Shown: positions 23,533 through 30,006 of the stretch, one piece after another
Position numbering within the stretch: position 1 is the first letter of the stretch
Layout of the letters: every line of letters begins with the position of its first letter
Virus record (IMG/VR): IMGVR_UViG_3300035181_001248
Coordinates: 1 to 30,006 of that record
Length of the DNA stretch: 30,006 nucleotides
Reading direction: 5' to 3' (one strand)
DNA from: a virus
The notes under the pieces: model-generated
The model's database searches: none
The model's input: only the letters and a program-made list of their open reading frames with translations
Told to the model about the DNA's origin: nothing
Made by a program: the position numbers and the translations under genes

Positions 23533-25160
23533 TGACTAGATATTTAACTACAGAAGCTGAGTTCATATCACTATTGGCAAAAAATGGTGAATGGGCTTCA
23601 GAACAAAACATAAACAAATCTATCCTTGTTTTGAAAAATGAACAACTTGATATGAACCGAAGAATGAATTTAATCTTCGGGGAACGTCCAGCTGAGTGGT
23701 CGGAAACCACTGAATATTATTTAGGGGATTTAATTCAATTTTCAGGAATATATTATGTTTGTGTAAAAGATAACACAGGTAGACAACCCGATTTTAATCC
23801 AGAAGAATGGGAAATTGTGCCCATTGATATTGATGCAGACCAAATAGCATATAATAGATATATCATACAAGATAAAGATCCACAAACAGAAGATGATACT
23901 ATTTGGACTTTAAAGCAATTACAAAATCAAATCCTTTATACTGAAAGACCTGCAAATGTTTTTGCTGCTATAAATGGTTTAGATAGATTAAAAGCAAATA
24001 TAAATGGAAATCCACAAGAGTTATTTTTAGTTAAAGACAGTGATAATGCATTATCTGCAGTAACTCGACAGTGGGCTTTGGTTCAACTGGATACAAGAGC
24101 TGCTGTAAATGGAAGCAATCTTATAAATTTTAATGTTGCGGTTCCAACAGCAAGCACACATGCTACTCCTAAATCATATGTAGATGATTTAGGAAAAGAT
24201 TTTGATAATAAATTGTTAAATTATGCAGCTATAAATGGAAACAGTTCTAAAGTATTTAATGTATCTACTCCAGTTTTAGCTACACACGCTGCAACTAAAG
24301 GATATGTAGATACAGAGCTTCAAAATGTTATAGCAAATGGAAGCAATAATATTATTAAAAAAATTGATAAAGTTATAGTGGCAGGACAAGAAGCTAGTAC
24401 ATCAGTTGGTGTGACTATGGAATCTGGAAAAGTTATGATTTATTCTGGATCTGTTTTGATGTATGAAGGTGTGGATTATACATTAAGCGGAAGCGTTATT
24501 ATTTGGACAACTAATCGTTTCATAGGTGAGCGAATAACTATTTTGTTTTTAGAAGAGGGTGCATTAACTGCAATTTTAGATCCAATTTATGTTAAACAAA
24601 CTGGCGATGAAATGTCGGGTATTTTGAAATGTTCAGTATTACCAACAACAGATTCAGATTTAACTAATAAACAATATGTAGATTCAACCCAAACAAAATC
24701 TAATACTTACACCGATAATAAAATAGCTGAAGTTAATAATTTCTTAGTTCCTCCCGGTGGTATTATATCTTTTTCAGGTACAGCTATAGAGTTAGCTAAC
24801 TTGGCTCCATATTGGTATCTTTGTGATGGCTCTAATCAAACACCGGACCTTAGAGGTAGATTTATTTTAGGTGAAGGATTCATAGGTGCTGATAATTTTG
24901 TTTTTGGGCAAGCCGGTGGAAGTGTAAATAAAAACATTTCTGTAGACAATTTACCTCCCCATAATCATGAATTGTTAATGGGGCAAGAAGGACCTAGCGC
25001 GCATAATGCACCTGATGGATATGATGAATTGACACTCAAACCGGTTACTCCTGGAGTTTCTGGAAATAAGACTGTTGTAAATACAACAGGTGCAGGACAA
25101 CCAATCAATATAATGCCACCATATTATGTTCTTTCATATATTATGAGATCTAAATCTTAA
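23532..25160 (+). CDS. Tail fibre with C-terminal phage collar domain, gp12-like
   Basis: The C-terminal 135 residues are a phage tail-collar domain as in T4 short tail fibre gp12: 'PPGGIISFSGTAIELANLAPYWYLCDG', 'TPDLRGRFILGEG', 'GGSVNKNISVDNLPPHNHEL' with the His-x-His of the metal site, and a 'MPPYYVLSYIMR' ending. Residues about 50-95 ('AEWSETTEYYLGDLIQFSGIYYVCVKDNTG', then 'EEWEIVP') resemble a small carbohydrate-binding module. The middle contains imperfect repeats with 'AAINGNSSKVFNVSTPVLATHAATKGYVD' and a similar unit about 40 residues before it, typical of collar fibres. Length is 542 residues (T4 gp12: 527). It starts on a TAATG overlap. Probably the short fibre that locks the baseplate to the cell. 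Confidence 0.8.
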   Translation: MTRYLTTEAEFISLLAKNGEWASEQNINKSILVLKNEQLDMNRRMNLIFGERPAEWSETTEYYLGDLIQFSGIYYVCVKDNTGRQPDFNPEEWEIVPIDIDADQIAYNRYIIQDKDPQTEDDTIWTLKQLQNQILYTERPANVFAAINGLDRLKANINGNPQELFLVKDSDNALSAVTRQWALVQLDTRAAVNGSNLINFNVAVPTASTHATPKSYVDDLGKDFDNKLLNYAAINGNSSKVFNVSTPVLATHAATKGYVDTELQNVIANGSNNIIKKIDKVIVAGQEASTSVGVTMESGKVMIYSGSVLMYEGVDYTLSGSVIIWTTNRFIGERITILFLEEGALTAILDPIYVKQTGDEMSGILKCSVLPTTDSDLTNKQYVDSTQTKSNTYTDNKIAEVNNFLVPPGGIISFSGTAIELANLAPYWYLCDGSNQTPDLRGRFILGEGFIGADNFVFGQAGGSVNKNISVDNLPPHNHELLMGQEGPSAHNAPDGYDELTLKPVTPGVSGNKTVVNTTGAGQPINIMPPYYVLSYIMRSKS

Positions 25161-25169
25161 GGAGAAAAT

Positions 25170-25628
25170 ATGCCAACAAAAGCTAAATTAGAAAGGGTAG
25201 AGCAGCCAGATCTATCTGGATATTTAACTACTGACCATTATAATCAGCTAGTTTCTATGATAAACGGAGCAAATGCTGCGGCTGCTCAGGCAGCCCAAGA
25301 GGCATCGAGGGCAGCTAGAGCAGCCGACGTAAAATACGGAACTGTCTCATCGGTAGGTCAATTAACCCCCGGAACTTATTCACACAATTTGGCTGCAATC
25401 ACTGGTACAAGCGGTCCTGATTGGGTTTACTCAATGATAGTCACTTCTACTGGATCAACCGAAGCTACTCAAGGATATTCAAATACTGTAGTTGGAAATC
25501 CATCGTTTTCTTCACAGGTTTTCGGATCTACTGGAATCGTTACAATAACAGCTACAGCCGCTACAGGTTATAGAGCAAGACAAGCCTCATTATCTTATAC
25601 AATTGCAGTTACTGCAAGACACCCATAA
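25170..25628 (+). CDS. Small fibre-like protein with Ala-rich coiled coil and beta domain
   Basis: The 152 residues divide into an attachment-like start ('LERVEQPDLSGYLTTDHYNQLVSMINGANA'), an alanine-rich helix ('AAAAQAAQEASRAARAAD', residues about 36-53) that should trimerise, and a beta-rich end of Thr/Ser/Gly/Val with no cysteines ('GTVSSVGQLTPGTYSHNLAAITGTSGPDWVYSMIV'). No enzyme motif. Codons and base content are visibly richer in G and C than in neighbouring genes, most clearly at 25265-25335, suggesting recent transfer. Ribosome site AAGGAG precedes ATG 25170. Likely a small virion fibre or decoration protein. Confidence 0.6.
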   Translation: MPTKAKLERVEQPDLSGYLTTDHYNQLVSMINGANAAAAQAAQEASRAARAADVKYGTVSSVGQLTPGTYSHNLAAITGTSGPDWVYSMIVTSTGSTEATQGYSNTVVGNPSFSSQVFGSTGIVTITATAATGYRARQASLSYTIAVTARHP

Positions 25629-25637
25629 AGGAAAATA

Positions 25638-26615
25638 ATGTTCAGTGTTGGATATACATCAGGAATTTCAGAAATTTTTGATATAATAGGTTATGATTTA
25701 GTCAATGATGTTTATTTCTCAATAAATCATCATTTAACTAATTCTGCTAGAATTCAGGAATTCTCTCAAGAAATGCTTAATGAATTGATAAAAATTAAGT
25801 TCAATAATGTGAAGTTACATTTAGTAATGAATGGTTACACATACAATCAGCAAATTTATTTGGACGAAAATGTAGATGCTTTGATAAATATTATCGGAAT
25901 GTTACCTATAGATATTTTAACAATTAATAACACCATTTTATTGAAAGAGTTAAAAAATCGAGGATTATCAGAAAATATTGAAATAAAAAATTCTGTTAAT
26001 AATAAATTAAAAACCTTAGAAGATGTCATTACATATCATACATTTTTCAATATAAATTCTATTATGTTAGATAGATCTTTAAATAGAAATGAAGATGAAT
26101 TATTAAAAATAATTGATTATTGTAAACTTAATAACATTAAAACTACTATTTTGTTAAATGAAGGTTGTATTCCAAATTGTCCTTATAAATCAGCATGTGA
26201 TGAAAGCATTTCAAATAATCTTAATTCTGTTGTAAACAAAATTTCCAGATTGTCATGTGGAGGGGATTTTGATCTTAATCCATCTATAACATTAAAATCA
26301 CCATTTGTAATTCCAGGTACTTTAAATAAATATAAAGATATGGGAGTAGATTATTTTAAAATAGCTTGTAGAGGAAAACCATTAAATGAAGTTTTTGATA
26401 GAATAAAAGCTTACTTTTTTGATAACTTAAATATAAGTATTTTTAATTTAGTAGATACTAACCCAAACGGAATTTACAAAAGAATATTCACTCATCATTT
26501 AAATGACCATAATTTCTATGAGAAAACAAGAAATTGTAAAAATAAATGTCATGAATGTAATTATTGTGATATAATATATAAAACTATAGCTAAGGAAGTT
26601 TTGAAAAATGATTAA
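25638..26615 (+). CDS. U32 peptidase-like (UbiU/V, RlhA-type) Fe-S protein
   Basis: The 325-residue protein matches the U32 family in pattern: a TIM-barrel-like series of short strands and helices, 'LNEGCIPNCPYKSACD' (C177, C181, C187), C207, and 'KSPFVIPGTLNKYKDMGVDYFKIACRGKPLNEVFDRIKAYF' with C244. Four of these cysteines fall near the spacing used by UbiU to hold a 4Fe-4S cluster. A second cluster, C300, C304, C307 and C310, sits at the C-terminus. Known members hydroxylate ubiquinone precursors or RNA without oxygen (UbiU/V, RlhA, TrhP) or act as peptidases in older descriptions. Its target here is unknown; it lies in a fibre operon, AAGGAA before ATG 25638, overlapping the next gene by 8 bases. 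Confidence 0.65.
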   Translation: MFSVGYTSGISEIFDIIGYDLVNDVYFSINHHLTNSARIQEFSQEMLNELIKIKFNNVKLHLVMNGYTYNQQIYLDENVDALINIIGMLPIDILTINNTILLKELKNRGLSENIEIKNSVNNKLKTLEDVITYHTFFNINSIMLDRSLNRNEDELLKIIDYCKLNNIKTTILLNEGCIPNCPYKSACDESISNNLNSVVNKISRLSCGGDFDLNPSITLKSPFVIPGTLNKYKDMGVDYFKIACRGKPLNEVFDRIKAYFFDNLNISIFNLVDTNPNGIYKRIFTHHLNDHNFYEKTRNCKNKCHECNYCDIIYKTIAKEVLKND

Positions 26616-27249
26616 ACATTATTTAACCCAAGAAGAAAGAAATGCATATCAAAAAATATTTGATAAAAACAAAATGGAGGTTTTCTCTAAATACGATACT
26701 GAAAAATTCTTGACTTTATTGATTGATGCTAAATCTAATATAGTTAAAGGGTATCATTATTCAGATTATGCATTAGAAGATATTAATGTTCCGAATATGG
26801 TAGCAGTTCATTTGGGAAAAGTAGATTATGACACTTACAGACTAGCTGTTATGTGTATAGATGATTTTTTAGATAGTTTTCCAGTTTATGATTTTGATAA
26901 AAAAGTTTTAGGTTTGGTTAGAATAGATATATCTGGTTCTAATTGTTTTTTCAATGAACTAACTTCTAAATGGAGTTTAAATGAAGGGGAAACTGTTTAT
27001 AAATTTAACTACTTTATAGACGACCCTATTGATAGTATAAAACATTATGAAAACATTTATATAAAAATGCAAGATAAAACTCCAGAAAATGCAGAGATAA
27101 ACGGAAAAGTTAAATTAAAAATAAATTTATCTGAGAGAGGAAGCTTCACTATTAAGAACAATAAAGGTTCTGAACAGACTTTCAAATTAAAAGCTACATT
27201 GGCCAGTGAAGATTCTATTTGGTTAGTTAAATATATTACGGTGAATTAA
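26608..27249 (+). CDS. Hypothetical protein overlapping the U32-like gene
   Basis: I do not recognise this 213-residue protein. The ATG at 26608 overlaps the end of the U32-like gene by 8 bases in another frame, so the pair is co-translated and probably acts together. The first 100 residues are mixed helix and strand with many Asp/Tyr residues and one cysteine ('VDYDTYRLAVMCIDDFLDSF'); the second half ('KVKLKINLSERGSFTIKNNKGSEQTFKLKATLASED') looks like a beta-sandwich. No signal peptide, membrane segment or known catalytic motif. It is the last gene before the terminator at 27263-27282. Confidence 0.65.
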   Translation: MIKHYLTQEERNAYQKIFDKNKMEVFSKYDTEKFLTLLIDAKSNIVKGYHYSDYALEDINVPNMVAVHLGKVDYDTYRLAVMCIDDFLDSFPVYDFDKKVLGLVRIDISGSNCFFNELTSKWSLNEGETVYKFNYFIDDPIDSIKHYENIYIKMQDKTPENAEINGKVKLKINLSERGSFTIKNNKGSEQTFKLKATLASEDSIWLVKYITVN

Positions 27250-27262
27250 TATAATAAGTTAG

Positions 27263-27290
27263 AAAGGGTTCAACTTCCCTTTATATTCTT
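27263..27290 (+). terminator. Terminator of the fibre operon
   Basis: AAAGGG / CCCTTT (27263-27268 and 27277-27282) forms a 6-bp stem with an 8-base loop, followed by ATATTCTTTT. It lies 14 bases after the stop of the last plus-strand gene. The following AT-rich 85 bases to the minus-strand terminase stop contain no gene or clear hairpin. Confidence 0.6.
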
Positions 27291-27374
27291 TTAATCTAGT
27301 TAGAGCGATTATTACATTAATGATAAAAATGCATCGGATAAAAATTATAACCGAATACATTCCTTAATATTATC

Positions 27375-29084
27375 TTAATCAAAATTACTATCTGTATATG
27401 AATCATTATTTTCTCTATATGAATTCCAGTCTTCAAATTCATTTTTGTAGACTGAATCATCAATATCATCAAAAGAACCAAATGCAAACATTTCTTCAAA
27501 TGTAGCATCTTCCTCATCTTCTTCTGAATCAGAAAACATATTATCAATGAATTTCTTTTGGTCATCCATATTTTTAATATCCATAATAGGAGCAAATGAA
27601 ATTGCTAATGCCATTATTAAATCATCATGATATCCATCATCGGCTTGATATTTTCCATTTATTTTTAGAAAATGGAAAAGTTCTTCTATAGTTTCTTTAT
27701 CATTTAAAACCAACCTATCATTTTCAAGAAACGTTTTTAACATACTTAATATTACTTTTCTGGACTTTCCTGAAGTTCTGAATCCATAATATCTTTTAGC
27801 TTTTCCATCTTTACCAGGTTTGTCTTTATAAACGTTGTCATAATCATAAGTTTCTGTGACTGTGTCTACTAATGATTGTCCGGCACCTTCATTATTTTCT
27901 ACAACTAAAAAGGCATTATTATATTCTCTACATAGCTCAGTTAATGGGCCAGCGAGCTTTAAATAACTTATATCTAAATTAGCCGCTGCTACTTGCACAA
28001 ATGGAAATTTAGTTACGTCTATCATTTGAATTGCTATTTTGTCTATACCATCTTTAGCACTATCCACAGAACATATGTATTTGTGAGAAGGTTCGGGCTC
28101 TTTATAAACTCTTAACTCATCGACATTATTGTTTTTATATAGAACTGGTGTTGAAATTATTCTTTGAAGACATTGATGAGAAACTAATGTATCCGCAGAT
28201 CCACTAAATTTACAACCATAATTTTGCTCAAAAAATGTTAGTCCTTTATCTGCTATAATATTTTTACGCCACGTTTCGTCTCTACCAGGTACTTCATTCC
28301 ATTCCATTTCTGTTAATGTATATCCATTAACATTTAATCGGCTTCCTTGAACTAAGTCATAGAAGTGGTTCATACCTTTAGGTGTACTAGAAATGATTAT
28401 CTGTGAGTTTTCAATAGCCTCTACAGTAGGGAATACGGAGTCTTCAAATTCTTTCCATATGGTCGGTCTAATAAACGCTGTTTCATCTATGTATAACATT
28501 CCTAATGAGAAACCACGAAATGAATCCCCATTTGTCGCACTGGTTAAAATCCTTACGCCATTTTCAAATTCAATAGTTTTCTTATTCCATGTTGTTACTC
28601 CAGCCATAAGCCAAATAGGTAAATTGATAAAAATATTTTTTATTTTATCCAAAACTTCTACAGCCATACCTTGTTTGTTTGCAGCTATTCCTATAGTCAT
28701 ATCTTTTGAAAATAACGCTTTCCATAGAAGGTAAGTGGCAATAGTAACTGTTTTCCCAGATTGTCTACCAAACAAGACTATATTACGCTTTGAATTTAAC
28801 AAATCGACTTCTAATCTTCTTTGATATTCACGTGGCTCTGGTCTATCATAACCTTTTTTAGTTAAAATTATACAATAGTTAGCTCTAAAATATTGATAAC
28901 TATTAGCACATTTTATTATTTCTTCAATATGCGGCTGAGTTAATTGTAATTGTGTAAATGATGGTTTTAATGTTCTAACGCCATTAAATGAAATTCTATT
29001 TCCAAAAGCATCTAAATAATAACCTTCATGATCTTTGGGTAATTCTAATGATGTTATCAGTTTATCAATGTCTTTTAATCTCAT
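27375..29084 (-). CDS. 17: Terminase large subunit, T4 gp17-like
   Basis: This is the packaging motor: an N-terminal ATPase that pumps DNA through the portal and a C-terminal nuclease that cuts it. In 569 residues (T4: 610) all key motifs are present: Walker A GRQSGKT (106-112), Walker B MLYIDE (196-201) with the catalytic glutamate, coupling motif SSTP (232-235), and nuclease acids D341 (CSVDSAKDG), E396 (VVENNEG) and D487/D488 (YHDDL). The last 50 residues are very acidic. ATG 29084 has AAAGGAG on the minus strand, and a late box is at 29115-29122. Unlike T4 it is not beside the small subunit, which lies 26 kb away. No intron or intein interrupts it, although terL often hosts one. Confidence 0.95.
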   Translation of the reverse strand: MRLKDIDKLITSLELPKDHEGYYLDAFGNRISFNGVRTLKPSFTQLQLTQPHIEEIIKCANSYQYFRANYCIILTKKGYDRPEPREYQRRLEVDLLNSKRNIVLFGRQSGKTVTIATYLLWKALFSKDMTIGIAANKQGMAVEVLDKIKNIFINLPIWLMAGVTTWNKKTIEFENGVRILTSATNGDSFRGFSLGMLYIDETAFIRPTIWKEFEDSVFPTVEAIENSQIIISSTPKGMNHFYDLVQGSRLNVNGYTLTEMEWNEVPGRDETWRKNIIADKGLTFFEQNYGCKFSGSADTLVSHQCLQRIISTPVLYKNNNVDELRVYKEPEPSHKYICSVDSAKDGIDKIAIQMIDVTKFPFVQVAAANLDISYLKLAGPLTELCREYNNAFLVVENNEGAGQSLVDTVTETYDYDNVYKDKPGKDGKAKRYYGFRTSGKSRKVILSMLKTFLENDRLVLNDKETIEELFHFLKINGKYQADDGYHDDLIMALAISFAPIMDIKNMDDQKKFIDNMFSDSEEDEEDATFEEMFAFGSFDDIDDSVYKNEFEDWNSYRENNDSYTDSNFD

Positions 29085-29094
29085 AAAACTCCTT

Positions 29095-29102
29095 TATAAA
29101 TA
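29095..29102 (+). promoter_or_regulatory. T4-type late promoter, plus strand (portal)
   Basis: A perfect TATAAATA box 33 bases before the portal ATG. Its first base is also the last base of the minus-strand Shine-Dalgarno of the terminase gene, so box and ribosome site abut. Confidence 0.8.
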
Positions 29103-29114
29103 AATGAAACATTA

Positions 29115-29122
29115 TATTTATA
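29115..29122 (-). promoter_or_regulatory. T4-type late promoter, minus strand (terminase)
   Basis: TATTTATA on the plus strand is TATAAATA on the minus strand, 30 bases before the terminase start. The two boxes face each other across 12 bp, the same arrangement as at 2547-2569. Confidence 0.78.
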
Positions 29123-29135
29123 AAAAGGATAAAAG

Positions 29136-30006
29136 ATGGGAACTCTCTACGAATCGTTGAAGAAAACCTTTATACCTAAACCTGAAGATCAAAAGAGTTT
29201 AACTGATTATGATACGGACCCATTAGTAATATCACAAACATTTAGCAAAAATTTTACAGCCGAAATATCTCCAACTATAGGATTTTTTGATGGAGATGAT
29301 AAAAATTATGATAGATCTAATCAAGATTTAATGATGTCTGCTTTGGCAGAACAACGCAGATATATTGAAACGTTTAGAGATATTGTTACACATCCAGACG
29401 TTTCCGCAGCTGTTTCTGAAATAATGAATGAAATTGTATTTACTACAGGAAATGAATCATTAGTTAAAATTAATTTTTCTGACGCTAAAATGACAGAAGG
29501 TACTAAAAAAATGATTACTGATGCATTTGAAGAAATGTCCAGATTGTTACGTTTCGATTCTAATGCTTATAATTTAATATCTCAATGGTTTATAGATGGA
29601 CAATTAAATATTCAAACAATCTATGATAATTCGGATTTATCTAAAGGAATAGTAAAATTAAATATTTTGTCTCCTTTAGATTTATATTTCGACAAAGCAA
29701 ATAATGAATGGCTTTATATGATAGAAGAAACAGATCAATTCACTGGATTTGTTTCTCAATCAAAGTCTAAAATAAGATTTAAAATAGATGAAGTATTTAA
29801 AATAGATAGTGGGATTTACATAGAACCTAGCTTTAAGAAAAACCGTATGGGATCTGAAAAGTTGATTTTGAGTGAGTTATATACAGCAATAAAACCAGCA
29901 AATCAACTTAAAACTGTAGAAGACATGCTTATTCCTATGAGATTTAGCCGTTCAATTTCAAGACGGGTTTTTAATGTAGACGTAGGGGATTTAAATCCTC
30001 AACGTG
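29136..30006 (+). CDS. 20: Portal vertex protein, T4 gp20-like (3' end outside window)
   Basis: The portal is the dodecameric ring at the head vertex through which gp17 drives DNA. Translation from ATG 29136 stays open to the window end, giving 290 codons of an expected 500-odd. Ribosome site AAAAAGGA is at 29121-29128. Recognisable portions are 'FRDIVTHPDVSAAVSEIMNEIVFT', 'ISQWFIDGQLNIQTIYD', 'IVKLNILSPLDLYFDKA', and the strongly conserved 'NQLKTVEDMLIPMRFSRSISRRVFNVDVGDLNPQR', corresponding to T4 gp20's 'LLEDAxVIYRxxRAPxRRVFYIDVGN' core. It is divergent from terminase, its working partner, so one promoter region makes both parts of the motor. Confidence 0.93.
   Translation, partial: MGTLYESLKKTFIPKPEDQKSLTDYDTDPLVISQTFSKNFTAEISPTIGFFDGDDKNYDRSNQDLMMSALAEQRRYIETFRDIVTHPDVSAAVSEIMNEIVFTTGNESLVKINFSDAKMTEGTKKMITDAFEEMSRLLRFDSNAYNLISQWFIDGQLNIQTIYDNSDLSKGIVKLNILSPLDLYFDKANNEWLYMIEETDQFTGFVSQSKSKIRFKIDEVFKIDSGIYIEPSFKKNRMGSEKLILSELYTAIKPANQLKTVEDMLIPMRFSRSISRRVFNVDVGDLNPQR

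Noticed and set aside
27283-27374. Possible small RNA or gene in the gap between convergent units
   Set aside because: It is AT-rich with no stable stem beyond the terminator and no start with a ribosome site.
27317-27595. Minus-strand 92-codon ORF
   Set aside because: It overlaps the end of terminase in another frame and has low-complexity Ile/Leu/Met content.
28393-28734. Plus-strand 113-codon ORF
   Set aside because: It is antisense to the middle of the well-supported terminase gene and shows no known motif or ribosome site.

Overview
This window is a stretch of the structural-gene region of a strictly lytic-type, contractile-tailed phage of the broad T4 superfamily. Evidence: recognisable homologues of T4 gp16 and gp17 (terminase), gp15, gp19, gp20 (portal), gp26, gp29-position tape measure, gp48/54, gp53, gp27, gp5, a PAAR tip (gp5.4), gp25, gp6 and a gp7-like protein, plus perfect copies of the T4 late promoter box TATAAATA in front of several of them. 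The DNA is very AT-rich (about 30% GC by eye) and most stops are TAA, which suggests a low-GC host. The host cannot be named from the sequence. No tRNA, rRNA, CRISPR or integrase is visible.

Layout. (1) 1-498: 3' end of a tail-fibre gene, ending in a hairpin. (2) 586-816: small orphan gene with its own sigma70-like promoter, convergent with the next block. (3) 813-2526, minus strand: tail tube (gp19), tail terminator/sheath stabiliser (gp15) and terminase small subunit (gp16), read leftwards from a late promoter near 2562. (4) 2595-20406, plus strand: a long tail/baseplate operon running tube-fold protein, gp26-like chaperone with a probable -1 frameshift extension, tape measure with an embedded M15 peptidase, gp48/54-like, gp53-like, hub gp27, lysozyme-less spike gp5, a 1177-residue baseplate protein with cadherin-like repeats, PAAR tip, gp25, gp6, gp7-like, and a small structural protein. 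(5) 20451-22079: a decayed EDxHD/Vsr-like homing endonuclease with three frameshifts and a start-codon hairpin. (6) 22108-27249: a second late-promoter unit with tail fibres, a collar-domain fibre, an unusual U32-type Fe-S protein and its overlapping partner. (7) 27375-29084, minus: terminase large subunit. (8) 29136 to the end, plus: portal protein, cut by the window edge.

How it works together: blocks 3, 4 and 6 together encode most of a baseplate, tube and host-recognition apparatus; 7 and 8 are the packaging motor and its portal. The sheath gene (gp18) is not in the window. Two divergent gene pairs (2526/2595 and 29084/29136) share the same arrangement of two perfect late boxes facing each other. 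The most interesting items are the predicted frameshift at 3763-3769 in the gp26 homologue, the promoter-in-hairpin at the homing endonuclease, and the U32-like gene inside the tail-fibre module.
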